The notes beneath the pieces are model-generated. The model searched no databases. It was not told the origin of the DNA and saw only the letters and a list, made by a program, of their open reading frames with translations. A DNA stretch of 64,000 bases from Panagrolaimus kolymaensis. Lineage: Eukaryota > Nematoda > Chromadorea > Rhabditida > Panagrolaimidae. The number at the start of each line of letters is the position of its first letter. Position 1 is the first letter of the stretch. Position numbers and translations under genes: made by a program. The stretch lies in NCBI GenBank assembly GCA_028622995.1, contig JAJQJQ010000059.1:1240001-1304000 (forward strand), given 5' to 3'. Of this stretch, positions 14,209 through 26,397 are shown in pieces.

Positions 14209-16998
14209 TTAAAAGGTTTTAAAAATAGGCTTTTCATCAGTTTTCCAATGACCATTGATTGCAGCTGTAACAATTCCACGAAAGTTGTTAATGAAATCGG
14301 CGTTATCATGAGATTTGAAGTGAATGGTTATTCGACTTTTTGGTGCTGCATTTTTCTGAAAATTTAATTTATTTAGGGCTTTATTATTTCTTGGTATTTA
14401 TGTAAGTAAAAGACAGATAGATTTAAGTGAAGTTTGATAAACTTTTAAAAGTGGGAAAAAATCAAGATCAAAGACATGATTGCTAGGAAGGAGGCATACC
14501 TTTAAAAATTCTGCAAAATCTTCTGCATTAAATAAATCATTTTGAATTGAAGCAAGAATGAAGGTTTCAAATTTATTTTGAAATGGTAAGTCATTGAGAA
14601 TTTGGGTTGTTTGAAGTGAACAAATTGCAGCGGTGATACTAAAAAAAATATATTTTTTTGTTTTATTCTTGGAATTCTCAGAAATTAATGTTAGATTTGA
14701 AGGAAATTGTTGCACCGAGTCTTGAAAAGATTTTTTTTATTTTAGTTTAGTTTTAGAACGAAAACTATTTTTTTTATATTTAAATTTTTTTCGGGGTTTT
14801 TTTCATTTCAAAAGGAAGTAAGTCCTACTTGATAGAATTTAACTTTGGAGTCATTTTTAGTATCTCCTCTACAGGGAGATCGGCTCCATTATTGTCAGAA
14901 ATCTTAACTTCATGAAGATTCAAATTTTCAACCTTTCCATTTCCAATCAAAAATTTTAATTCATTTTCATTCAAATTTTGTGCAAAAATAGTTATATATT
15001 TTGCGTCGCATCGAAACAAATTTGGAATAATTAATTCTGATAAAGCATTAGGATTTCGAAATTGAATCCCTAAATAATTTGATATATAAAAATTTTGAAG
15101 AAATTTTTCTAAATTTGGTGATTGGTGGCTTTGAGTAATTGCTGCTGCTTCCATGGATTGTTTATAATATCGAATTTCTGGGAACCCCAAATCATTATTA
15201 TTATAATTTTCTTTTAAAATTAATTTAAAACAAATTGGAATAGAATTTTTTGTGTAAAAAAATTTACAAGTTTCAAATAATTTTTGTAAAATTTCCGAAT
15301 TAGAATTTTGTAAAATATAATGCATTAAATTTTTTGCCAAAGAAAAATTTTGAAGTTTTAAATTTTTTGGAGTAAAATAAAGCTTTTCTTCTTCGCCACT
15401 TTGATGGTCATCGCCGCCAGCTTTTTTCTCGTCATCATCTTCCGGGTCTTCTGAATTTCCTTTTTTCTCGCCAGCTTGAAGAAGAAGTTTTAAAATATTT
15501 TCATTATAAATTTCAAAATCAAATACATTTTTCCATGGAACTTCGAAAGGTTTTTCTCCATATTTTTCTGTTACTTTTTTTTGATATTCTTTTTTCATTT
15601 CCATGTCATCAAGGAAGAAGCGACAATATTTGGAATAAACGTGAAGCATTTGCTACAAACAAACAAAAAATTATATTTATTTGGAGGCGTAATTTTTTTT
15701 AAATTTCGGAAAAATATGGTAATTTCCCATCAAAAAAAAAAAGCAATCAACTAAACTCTTGGGTCTTGAAATGAAAAAAGTTTACTGTAGAAATTAAGAG
15801 CAGCTTTAAAGATTTAATTTTTCAATTTCATTTTTTGGATGGATGATTTTTTCTTTTATTAAAAAATTTAAAAAGATGAAAGAATAATAAAATATTGTAA
15901 ATTTTTTAAATCAAAACATAAATTTTTTTTTATTCTTTATGCTACAATAAATTTTTTCGTCGTCAGACTTTGAATTATTTTTTGGACGTTATTAAAATGT
16001 TTTTAAACCCCAATCATTGTCCCATTTAAAAACAAAAACTAACTTTAATATTATTTCGTTGCTTCAAAAATTGAATATAAAGTTTCCATAAATTTCGATT
16101 ACCCAAAAATTCACCAATTTTATATTCAACATTTTGTTGAATGAATTCATCATCATCGTCTACTTCTTCTAAAGTTTTAAACCATTTTTCATTTTCATCA
16201 TCATCGCCTTTTTCAATTTCGATGGATTTAATTTTTTCATAAATTTTTAACATTTTTTCATATTTTTTTGCAATAACTTTGGATGGAGGAGAAGCTAAAA
16301 AAAACATATCATTGCTTAGCAAAAAAAATTTTTTTTATTTATATATTCTTTAGTTTTTTTTGGAAATTTCAGGGGTTTTCGACTTGCCAATATTTTTTTC
16401 ATATAAAACCCATTTCTTTTTTAAATTTGAATGAGGAAAAATTAAATCCTTTTCTAAATTTTTAATATTTTCCGTAAAAATCGTTTTTCCATGAGATAAT
16501 TCAAAACTTGAAATTGGAGTTTGTAGTTTGTAATCAATCAATTTATTTATATTATTGCTTCGTTTAATTCCAATCATTGCATTACTTGATGGTTGATTGA
16601 AATAAAAATGATAATATGATGGAAGGGTGAGACTTTTAATTCGGTCAAAATTTGAATTTACTGTGGCCAAACTAAAATTAAAAAAGAGATAAGTTTATTA
16701 TTAAAAAATAATTTCCATGCACACCGCCGTTAGCGAATTTTCCAAAGCATTGATGATGCCTCTATTTTTTTGGTTACTATCTAACTTACTTATAATAAAA
16801 TTGCCATAATTCTATAGGCATCATATAATTTGATGAAAATTCAGTTAATAAATTCCAATGTAAATAATTTTGATTTATAATATTTTCATCGGATGGAAGT
16901 TGTTGTAAATCCTTTTCAAGTTTATATAAAATTTTATTATAACTTGGATCATTTTTTGCATATAATTCAGCTGATAATGCCACAGTGGAACTAAGCAT
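14209..16998 (-). CDS. HAT-repeat-like / F-box-like protein, nematode-specific family
   Basis: Function unknown. Six exons keep phase and give 617 residues: 16790-16998, 16388-16671, 16044-16294, 14829-15652, 14500-14638 and 14209-14355. The N-terminal 250 residues look like half-a-TPR (HAT) repeats of the Prp39 type: aromatic-rich helices such as NYLHWNLLTEF, LPSYYHFYF and NLWKLYIQFLKQ, followed by MLHVYSKYCRFF. An acidic linker (about 310-340) leads to an F-box-like stretch near 349-388 (LAKNLMHYILQNSNSEILQK, then LFETCKFFYTKN). The C-terminal half (LFRCDAKYITIF, then ELKFLIGN, then VEEILKMTPKL) resembles a large F-box-associated family of clade IV nematodes; this is recalled, not searched. 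Exon 4 holds both the HAT tail and the F-box-like part, so the join is not an artefact of linking exons. Intron 2 appears to use a GC donor (GCAAGT at 16387). Domain names are inference from pattern. Confidence 0.7.
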
Positions 16999-17216
16999 CT
17001 TTCTTTTGTAAAAATTAAAAACAAAAATTAATAACAATTTTCAGTCAAAAGTAAAATTTAAGTTTTAAAAATAAAATGTTTGAGTCAAACAGCCAGCACC
17101 CGAGAACAAAAAAAAGAAAAGAATGGAAGTTGTTTGTCTTTTTTTTTTTGAGGAATACAAAGCCAAAAAAAATTTGTTCTTTTTTATAACTTTTTTTATT
17201 TAAAGTGACTAACACA

Positions 17217-18034
17217 CAGGGTTCGCAACAAACCGACAACTTTGTCTGTTTCGACCGACTCTTGTCGGTTTGAACCGACAAATTTTTTTTTCTCAAAAAA
17301 TTGCAAATTATTAATATTCTATCTATGGAGATTATATAAAAATTAATTTTATAGTTAAAAACATAATTCTTTAATAAACCGACAAACCGACAATTGAAAC
17401 CGACAAACCGACAATAGCAACAGACAAACAGACAATTGTCGGTTCGTGACCGACTCCTTGTCGGTTTCAAACCGACAACAGAGACCGACAAACCGACAAT
17501 AGCAACAGACAAACAGACAATTGTCGGTTCGTGACCGACTCCTTGTCTGTTTCAAACCGACACAATTTTTTGATTTTTTCTGTTTATTTTTTCAAAATTT
17601 TTTTATTTGTGATTATTTTACTGCATTTTTAAGTTCCAATTCCTTCAAAAAATTTAAAATGTAAAATTTAGATTACTTTTAACTGGTTTCGTCCTTAAAA
17701 ATCATTTAAAAATTTTAAAATCAAAAAATTGTGTCGGTTTGAAACAGACAATTGTCGGTTTGTCGGTCTCTGTTGTCGGTTTGAAACCGACAAGGAGTCG
17801 GTCACGAACCGACAATTGTCTGTTTGTCTGTTGCTATTGTCGGTTTGTCGGTTTCAATTGTCGGTTTGTCGGTTTATTAAAGAATTATGTTTTTAACTAT
17901 AAAATTAATTTTTATATAATCTCCATAGATAGAATATTAATAATTTGCAATTTTTTGAGAAAAAAAAATTTGTCGGTTCAAACCGACAAGAGTCGGTCGA
18001 AACAGACAAAGTTGTCGGTTTGTTGCGAACCCTG
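17217..18034. mobile_element. Foldback (long inverted repeat) DNA element, 818 bp
   Basis: Two long inverted arms face each other: left 17217 to about 17578, right about 17719 to 18034, around an AT-rich loop of about 140 bp. The ends are CAGGGTTCGC and its complement GCGAACCCTG. The flanks carry the direct repeat ACTAACACA (17208-17216 and 18035-18043), which sits inside a longer 13-bp match TGACTAACACACA, so the duplication could be read as 8 or 9 bp. Inside the arms are short repeats built on CCGACAAACCGACAA. The left arm has one extra copy of an approximately 85-bp block, which explains the unequal arm lengths. There is no coding capacity: the two opposing open frames are the same inverted sequence read twice. 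CAGGG ends and an 8-9 bp duplication suggest a hAT-type origin, not proven. Confidence 0.85.
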
Positions 18035-18321
18035 ACTAACACACATACACACCTTCATTATTTATTTATTTTGGGTTAATGCTTTCTTGGAAAACTATGA
18101 GTAAAAAAAATGGAATGAGAGTTGTTGTTAAAATTTTTGATAACAAAAAAAATTTATATAATGAAATCATTCTAAGAAATAAAAAAAAATAGTTTATTTT
18201 TTCTTTCAATAATGCATTTTTGAAGAAAAAAAACTTTGCCACGGAATCTTGCATCAAAGCTTGCTACTGTAATTTGGAAAGTTTTTAGTAAAAAAGAATT
18301 TTTATTAAAAACATTAAAAAA

Positions 18322-18534
18322 TTATTGAAAAAAAGATAAACTTGGACCAACAAAAAATCTTTTTTTATAAAATGAAAATATAAATTTTCTATATGGTTTT
18401 ATGGTGAAAATTATAACAATATAAGAGGCAGCACAGTGGAAGGACATTAAAATTAAAGCGATGTAAGTAATAAATTCACTGCATTCTAATTTTAATCCAA
18501 CCACAAAAAACCTCGAAAACTCCTTGGGAGTCAA
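18322..18534 (-). pseudogene. Orphan last exon of a serpentine chemoreceptor (Srh/Str-like)
   Basis: The frame ends with a membrane segment and motif MSFHCAASYIVIIFTIKPYR followed by a basic tail. This is the typical TM7 end of nematode srh/str-superfamily receptors, in which a His-containing helix is followed by a conserved PYR or PYRxF. No ATG opens the frame and no other receptor exons were found upstream before the PH-like gene, so this is most likely a relic or a displaced exon. Family assignment is by pattern only. Confidence 0.45.
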
Positions 18535-19023
18535 TTACAATCAATTCCTTGAAAAATAAAAGTTCCAAAATCTTTAAAAAAGTTCGATTTTCTCAAAAAA
18601 TGGCTTATAAACAACTAACTATGAATCCTCTCAAACAAAGTCTCTCAAAAATCCAATATTCACAAAACAAGTCTTTTTATTTTATTTCCTATCAAAGAAA
18701 CATATATATATGCAATTACAATTGATGTGTCAGTATTGGCATAAGTTTGTGCTGTGGCATTCTGGCAAATGTTGGCTTCCTCCATTTTTAGTTTGTTCTT
18801 TGTTAGTTGCTACTTTTGCATGCTTTTAGCTTGTTGTTGTTTACCGATTTTTAATAAAGCTATTTGGTAATTATTCGGGTTGATAATTAGAGCAATCAAG
18901 AAAAAAATTATAGCTAGACAATGAGATTATCAACGAACAAAAAAATTAGTACAAAAAATGTATGTATTTATAGTCAAATAATTTCGATTTGGTTACAATT
19001 AAAAAAGAAAATGAAGAGAAAAG
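18535..19023. other. 3' flank of PH-like gene, no gene seen
   Basis: AT-rich sequence downstream of the minus-strand stop at 19024. It contains a short (AT)n run near 18703-18713 and T-rich blocks. No open frame with splice support was found. Confidence 0.45.
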
Positions 19024-20923
19024 TTAAATGAAAGATTCATCTTCGCCACTTTGATTTGGATCATCTTGAAATTTGGTAGGAGTTCCATCAACTGAAGAAG
19101 AACCTTCATCAACAACATTAGCAGCATAAAATTTTGTTGGAGAATCATATACTTTTCCAGAAGTATGCTTTTGAAGAGTGGTTTCATCATCCTTGAAATG
19201 AACACGTTTGACTCGAATTGGAGGTTGATTTCCACCTGTTTCAATTTCCTGCAAAAAAATAAACATAAATGTAAATTGATTAAACACAAGGGAAAGTAGT
19301 TAGTTACCTTTTGACGCCAAAAATCCATTACTTGTACACGTTTTGCTGTTGGATCCTTGATAATTTGAGTTGGTTTTGGAAGACGAGATGCACGAAGAAG
19401 TGATGATGACCGTGGAGGAGGAGGTGATTTTTGAATTTTTGCAAATGAAACCTTTTGAATTTTTTGAACTGGTGTTTGAAGTTTGACACAATATGCATAA
19501 GTTCTAAAAAAAGGTATGAGTTAGGTATAAAAATCTATGGTAAGCATAAATGTAGCCATTATGAATCAAGAAAATAAGTTACTTTAACATTGGAGTACCA
19601 CCATAAGCTTCTTGGTGATGATCACCTTCGATAGCCTTGCATTGACCAGAACATTCAGCATCCATATCACAAGAATGAGGTGATGCATGATGAGATTTAT
19701 CATTACCATATGTATCGAGTTGAGCTGAAAAAGCAACAAACGTTACTACAACAATGCGCCTATAAACTCGTAAACATACATTGATTCAAAATGGCAGTAT
19801 TGATGGAAGTTGTTGAAGCATTAAATTCATTGATATCCTTGCAAGTAACATCCACTTCTGAAGTTCCAACAGCACTAGATGATGGATGACTTGATGGCTT
19901 TTCATTTTGGTATTCAATATATTCAGCATCGGAATGAATCATGCCGCTATCATAATTTCGTTCAGCAGGTTCATGTTCAGTAATAAAAGGTGTTCGAGTT
20001 GCAGCAGGCATTGTTGTTTCAATTGATGATGATGGAGATAAATCATTGGCACTGTTGTAACTTTGAGAACTTCTTAAAAATGAAGGTGAAGCAAGAGCAA
20101 CTCTAATTGCAGGAGATGAATCATGGTTTTGGAAGCTTTCATTGTCGTCGATAACGGTTTCTGCTTGACGAGGATGACGATGAACAATAATTACACCAGC
20201 TTGTTCTAAAAAAAGTAAAGGTAAAGCGGTGAAGTAAAAAAGTAAATCGATCAAAGATAAAACTCACTACCACTCTTATTAGCAGGAGCAACAACAGATT
20301 TAGTTGAAACAACGGATTCCAAAGAGATAGCTGGATTGATTTCGTTTGCAACTGCATCACAAACATTCGCAAGACCTATTTCAGATTGATGAGCAGCAAT
20401 AAGAAGAGCACGCCATGAACGAAGGTTATCATCTTTAGAGAAACGAATATGAAGTTCACCAAAAGAAAATTGAAGAATAAAAACAGCATCATATTCAGTT
20501 GTACCACAAACACCAATAGCACGATTCTTCTTGTTGCAAGGTTTCTTGGTTCCTTCAAAATGTAGTCGAAGAGCATGAGGCACACTCAAGATATATCCAT
20601 GACGATCAGTAACATAAATGAAGAGAACACCTTTATTCGTTGTCAAATATACAGGCCGACGCATCCATCCTGTTTCACGATTAAAGAAAGTTTGCTTTCG
20701 TTTAATTTTGATATCCAATTCTGATGCAAGTACTGAATATGAATGTTGAAAGACATCTTGAGGTGGTAAAGGAAGATACTAAAAAAATCAAGAAAATATT
20801 GTAAATCGTAAAATCAAAAAAGTAAAAAAAACTCACATGTCGAAATCCACCATTTTTCATGCAAGTTGTTCGAAGAATAAATTTACGAGGATCATGATGT
20901 TGTTGAGATGATGATTCTTCCAT
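19024..20923 (-). CDS. PH-like-domain protein, uncharacterised
   Basis: Six exons keep phase and give 528 residues: 20837-20923, 20268-20778, 19780-20205, 19583-19724, 19308-19503 and 19024-19248. Residues about 30-165 look like a pleckstrin-homology-type fold: a basic entry (KIKRKQTFF), a strand pattern through GWMRRPVYLTTNKGVLFIYV, several hydrophobic strands, and a closing helix with the typical Trp in NLRSWRALLIAAHQ. Such domains bind phosphoinositides or peptides at membranes, but the ligand is unknown here. The remainder is Ser/Pro-rich and probably unstructured, with basic patches (RASRLPKPTQ, RVKRVHFKDD) and an acidic end (SGEDESFI). The first exon supplies MEESSSQQHHDPRKF. The gene is divergent from the gene starting at 21659. 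The exon structure is clear; the domain call is moderate. Confidence 0.8.
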
Positions 20924-21658
20924 TTTCCTTTTCTTTTCTTTTTTATTCAGTTGAGATGAGTAATAATAAGATGAGAGAGGAAGAAAGCGAATGTTCACTT
21001 CGCAGAAAAATTCAAAGAATGAATGAATTTGACGAAAACCAAACAAAGTGAAACATTTTTAGGATGGAAAAAAGGCGGGAAAATGATGGGAAGGAAAAGA
21101 GTGAATTATGCAAAATTTGAAAACTCTTTCAAATAAAGCCAAAGAAAATTTTGGATCGTCAATAAAAGGCATAGAGTTTGTGATTTTTACAGAAAGATTT
21201 TACCAATAATAAAAAAAAAGCAAAAGTTAAATATATGCTTTTGCTAATTTTTCAAGTTTATGGATTTAGACTACTGATTTTCGCTTTTCGAGGAAGCAGC
21301 TTTCATTCCAACTTTAACTTCTTTTTAACCATTGATGGATGATAAGCGATCAAGGAATACCCAAAAATGAAATTGGATCGCAAACCTTATTTTGTTCCAT
21401 GATTATTGTATGTAAATATGTAGTTGCTGCAGATACAAATAAAGCTTTTACCTTTGAATCTAAAACTATCTTTTTTCCTCACGCTTTTTTCTTTCCATTC
21501 ATAGTTTTCTTCGGCCCGCCAAAATTAACGATTGTCTTTCTTTTCTTTTTTTTTGTAGTTTGTATTATCCTTTTTTTGGCGCAGTTTTTTTAAAATAACA
21601 AAGTATCTCTTTCTCTCACTTTTTATAAATTAAATTTTTGATTTTCCTGGGTTTCAAA
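20924..21658. promoter_or_regulatory. Divergent intergenic region between two genes
   Basis: About 735 bp separate the start codons of the minus-strand PH-like gene and the plus-strand gene at 21659, so both promoters must lie here or overlap. The sequence is AT-rich with T-runs. No TATA box, initiator or known factor site could be assigned. Confidence 0.4.
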
Positions 21659-23150
21659 ATGAATGATGATCAACATAATCGACGAAAACAACTTCGCCAA
21701 CTTCAAAATCAATTTTCTCGAACTTATGAGCGATATTTAACAACCCTAGGACTTCTTGCAGAAGATATAAAAGTTGCTAAAACTAAAGAATTTCATGAAC
21801 ATTCAATGTAAGCTTTAATCATAACTTTTTATGATGAATTTTTAATGTGGTTTTTACTTTTAGCGAAATTATAAAGAAATCCACCAATATCAAGCTTTCA
21901 AAACTTTATTTATCAAATGAACAAAATGGAATAAATGAAAATGGAATTAAAGCTTTTATATTCTTTAATTATTTATATATTTATGTTCCAATGAAACAAC
22001 CACCAACAAATGGATGGAAAAGGTATATAATTGTTTTTTAAATGAAAAAAAGGAGTGTGAAAACTTTTTGTAAAGCAATTTGAAGCTTGAATAACTCCAA
22101 TTTCGAAGAATTTACTTTTTCTACGTTTATGGACGTTGTTTGACTTCACTCATTGTTGATTACAAACTTTTCAGGACTCAAGTGTTGCCATATTTCACCT
22201 CAAAATTTGCAGCAACTAAAACTTCGTATGAATTCTTTCCATTTTCATCGAAGGTTTTAAATCAAGAAAAAATCAAGTAGCTTTAAAATATCTTTTTTAA
22301 CAATTAAAATGCCCTTCTTTTTTTTAAGTTTAAAACATTTTGGAATATGGGTTTATCATCCTTTATTAATCACCAATCAAATGCCAATGAAATTAATAAT
22401 CGATCAAACATTTGTTTATGAAATTCTTGGAAATGATAGTCAAGAATTTCAAGAACGAAATTTTACCCAAATGATTGATTTGAGAAAACTCAAAGCAACT
22501 CATTATAAAGAACACCAAATTGGCATAAGTATGAATGAAGTGGATTATGAAGCTTTTGTTATTTTTGTTTATCTTCAATGGCCGAAAATTGTTAGTTTTG
22601 GTTTGTGTTACTAATCACTCAATTTGTTTGCTTTGAAACAGCTGATAATCGAATTCACAATTTTGATAACTGCCACCCATTTTCACATATTTTTTTAAAT
22701 TAATTTTTAACAACTTTTTTACCTTTTATTTTTTTTCTTCAGAGTTTAGACCCAAAAACTCCTGAAATTTCCAATCTATTAGCCGAACTCGACTCAAACG
22801 AACGCTTTCAAAGGTTCTCTTTCGATGGTTGGAATTTGTATTATTTGAATGGATTTGAATTTACTGCATTTATTTATTTTCCAACAACGACAATTTCATC
22901 TTCAAATAAAAATAATAATTATTGGACTTGCTTAAATGGAAAATATGAAATGCCACAAAGGATTTATCTTGCAGCAAAGTTAGTTGTTTGTTTACTTTTT
23001 TATATTTTGTTAGAAGAAATTGAAAATTAGATTGTTTTTTTAAGTTCTCCAGAAAATGTACAAATATTAATGGATCGATTGAAATGGTTTAAAGGAAAAA
23101 ATATTGAAATAAATAGCTGTGATTTTGATGATAATATTTTTGTTGGTTAA
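21659..23150 (+). CDS. Uncharacterised protein, 337 residues
   Basis: I do not recognise this protein. Six exons keep phase: 21659-21807, 21864-22022, 22175-22276, 22329-22590, 22743-22978 and 23045-23150. It begins MNDDQHNRRKQLRQLQNQF, a charged helix, and continues as a mixed alpha/beta protein with aromatic-rich strands (GIWVYHPLL, FVIFVYLQWPK, GWNLYYLNGFEFTAFIYF). No signal peptide or clear membrane segment is seen. Two introns (before 22329 and before 23045) end in AAG rather than CAG or TAG. A further exon-like stretch at about 23275-23342, with a good CCAG acceptor and a coding-looking frame (KADEYRSWHLVIRVF), could extend the C-terminus, but no donor gives the right phase. A candidate AATAAA lies at 23478-23483, a few bases from the opposing gene's signal. 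Confidence 0.65.
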
Positions 23151-23618
23151 TTTTAACTTTTATTATTATTTTTGTATTTGTTTGAATTTTGAGAAAATAT
23201 TTGTATGTGTGAATAAAGATTTAAGGATTAATAAATTATGTTGTTCACTTGTTTTTAATTCTTTGTTATTTGCCAGAGCTCTTCCAAAAATTTATAAAGC
23301 TGATGAATATCGAAGCTGGCATTTAGTAATTCGGGTTTTTTGAAATGAAATTTTTATCTCTTTTTAATCCAAACAAAAAGTAAAACATTTAAAAAAAATG
23401 ATTTCTGTTTCTCGAGTATTTCAAGAATGCCCTTAATTTTTAAAATAAACTTTTTTGTATAAATAACTTTTATTTTTAATAAATAAATAATAAAAACTTC
23501 GAAACAAAAAAATAAAAATATTAAGCAATGAGAGAAAATAAAAAAGTAACACTTTTGTGTTTCAGCAACGACGATAACATCAAAATCTTTTCACAAAAAA
23601 GCAGCCTTCATAATTATT

Positions 23619-25732
23619 TTAATCATATGAAAGCAAATCAGCGCTAATATTTTTTAATTTACTTTTATCCATATTGTAATCATTCATTTGGAAAAAAGCT
23701 TTGCAATCTTTTTTGAGATTATCGTGATTGTTTTCATTTGCAAACGCAAGAATTTCATGGAAGTTTTCAAGAGAAATATTATTTTGAAGGGATTCAATGC
23801 AAGCTTCCTAAAATAAAATAAAATAAAATTTATATCAAATTGGGTGTGTGTGTGTTTTTTTACAGTAAATTTGTGGGTAAATTTGAGGGATGGCAAAAAG
23901 TAAAAAAAGCTAACCTTTAAATTTTCCATGGAATAGTTTTCAGCAATTTTGAATAAATCATATCCAAATCCATTTACAGCTTTAGGGATGTCATATAAAT
24001 ATCCAATAAAACGAGTGACAACTTTGGAAGTAAAATTAAGAAAAGTTCCAATAATTCCTTCGCTATTTTTTTCTTTTGAAGCAGAAAATTGTTTAACATT
24101 TTTGGATTCAAGAATTTCTTTATGAATCCCAAAATTTCCTCCATCATTTGATGAAATTGTAAAATCAATGGGTTTTCCAAGTTTGGAAATAATCATTTCC
24201 TTCAAATTTTCGTCATAAGACCAATCATTTTCATTTTCACGATCTTGAATGGAAATGGTTTGATGAGCGGAATAAGTTGGACGAGAATCATCAGGATTAA
24301 AAGTGATATTTAAAACTGATTCCTTTTCATTTTCATTATTATTAGAAAGTTTTTTATGAAATGCTGAAGGAGTATATTCCAGGATGAAACCTTTTACACT
24401 GCAAATTGAACCATATTTGTATGGGCGATAACCTAAAAAATAAATAAATTTAAGAAACTTTCTTTTTTAATATATAAATTTTTTAAAGTTCTTTTTTACT
24501 AACCTTTAAATGATAAATCATGAGTTTTACATTTGATTGTTAAACCAAATAAACCATAATCTTTAATGTTATTTCCAATGGGCAAACGACGAATGCTATA
24601 TTCAAGTTTGATTTCACCATCAAAAATAGTAATAGTTTTTTCAAAATATTCACCAGTTTTAAGGGTTTTCATTAAAAAATCTTTTTTCATCATAAGATTA
24701 TATGATTTTGAAAAATTTAATTCATCTTCTTCATCACCGAATTTTTTTTCTTGTTGCTGTTGTTGTCGGTTGATTGGAAATGAAGCATGCAAAATAATGG
24801 GAATGATAGATTCTTTGGAAGTAATATTATATTTATTTTCTCGTTCAACGCATTTCTCAACAATGTTATAGGGACCTATAAAAATAAAGATGAATTAAAT
24901 CAAGCATTTTTCTAATAATTCTTTTTTAGAACTAAAGAAGCTTTCAAAGAGATTTTTCAAAAGTATTCATTGAAAATTATGAAAACCTTATAACAAATTC
25001 TTTTTTCGAAAACGGGGAAACGTGACTTTTTGTCGTTATTCTAAACAACCGAATCGAACGAATATTCGAATGCTGAACTTCTATGTAAAATTTGGTTTCC
25101 ATTTTTCCAAAGCCTTTATTTATTTATTGTTAAACAACAAATTTTTTCAAAACCTATATTTTTTAGATGTCTTTTTTTTTAAATTCTACCTTACATATAA
25201 AACTAACAAAAAAAAACTTATTTTCGCTGAAGAAGAAAAATGTGAAACTTTGAAGGCTTGGAAAAATTATGTCCTGTTTTAACTTTCAATTCCATTGAAT
25301 TGGTCAAGGATATTAATGGTAATTTTCCAGAAAAAAACTATCGAAAAAGTTTTATCAAATTTAATCCCTCAAAAAGAAAATCACTCAAATATTGTTTTCT
25401 GATTTTTAAAAAGAACAATTCTAAGAAACTCTTTTTTTTTTATAAAACGCGTCTTTTGCTTTTGACGATCAAAAATTTTTATTCTATTATATCCTTTATT
25501 AACTTTGTAATATGTTAAAATAAAAAATAAATTACTTACCACCACTTTTAATTTCAGCAAATTTAAATTCGCCATGAATATCAAAAATTTCAACTTCATA
25601 AACTTTTGATTCTTCACATTTTTCCCATTTAACTTTTAAATGGCATTCATCAGAAAATTTATAATTCTTTGTACCATTCTCATTGGAAATATGGAGTTGA
25701 TATTCGTCTTCATGAAATTCAACAGCAACCAT
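23619..25732 (-). CDS. MATH-BTB protein A (intact)
   Basis: MATH-BTB proteins are substrate adaptors for cullin-3 ubiquitin ligases; nematodes carry many fast-evolving copies. Four exons keep phase and give 423 residues: 25540-25732, 24504-24875, 23915-24432 and 23619-23807. The N-terminal 190 residues are MATH-like, with strands such as YQLHISNENGTKNYKFSDE and the late-domain signature YGLFGLTIKCKTHDLSF. A second beta-rich stretch leads to the BTB fold from about residue 270 (GKPIDFTISSNDGG, then FGIHKEILESKN), then a short BACK-like helical end (ENFHEILAFANENN). It is the only undamaged member of the three copies in the window and is close in sequence to copy C. A minus-strand AATAAA lies at 23469-23474. 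It was probably head-to-head with copy B before a transposon separated them. Confidence 0.85.
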
Positions 25733-26397
25733 TTTGTTTTATTTTTTTTGTCGAGAAAAAATTTGAGGTTAGCAAAGATTGGGGAAATGCTAAAAACGAA
25801 GGCAAATTTATGAATCAAATTGTTTTTTGTTTTGGTGATTCTTACAAAAAATTTTTTTAAATAACCCCTTTTTTAGGGGAAAATTATATGTGTTTACTAC
25901 TTCAAACAATAAAAGAAATTTTTTGTTTGGGTCAATATGAAAAAATCTCCGCGTAAAGAACGTAGGAAGACCCTATAATATTCAGAAAAGAAGAGAATAT
26001 TATTAGCAATAATAATTTTTTCTCAGCGATTGTAGAAGCCGAGGCCGAATAATAAAATAAAAAAAAGGATTAAAAAAGTTAAAACGACTAATTCTCTAAA
26101 GGTTATTTTTGCTGTATTTTTTCAAAAAACACTTGATATTAATTTTTTTATTTTTAAAAACAAACCCAAAAAAAATGAAGAGAGATGGTCTCATTCATCA
26201 AGAAGGTGACAAAAAATTTGCCTAATCTCTTAGGGATATTTTAAGGCATCACAGCCAAAAAAATATTCATAACCAAACCCAAAAACAATTATAACAAAAT
26301 TTGGTTCAATTTTTACTCATTTTTTAGTTTCAAAATTTTTGCAGAAATTTACTTGCTCCAAATTTGATATTTTCTCAAAAAAATTATGACTGCCATG
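25733..26397. other. Intergenic between divergent MATH-BTB genes
   Basis: AT-rich region between gene A and the hAT-type insertion. A small inverted repeat (AATATTC, 11-base spacer, GAATATT) sits near 25977-26001. No gene was found. By position it should hold the promoters of copies A and B. Confidence 0.45.

Noticed and set aside
14398..14499. Read-through end of the HAT/F-box protein (VCLLPSNHVFDL)
   Set aside because: A GTATGC donor at 14499 joins in phase to the exon at 14355, whose product (FINNFRGIVTAAINGHW) continues the family pattern.
11566..16998. eIF2A and the HAT/F-box gene as a nematode operon
   Set aside because: They share a strand, but the 580-bp gap is wider than usual and no spliced-leader signal could be fixed; left open.
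17045..18035. Two frames with the same Cys/Arg-rich protein on opposite strands
   Set aside because: They are the two arms of the foldback element read outward; the repeats give an accidental open frame.
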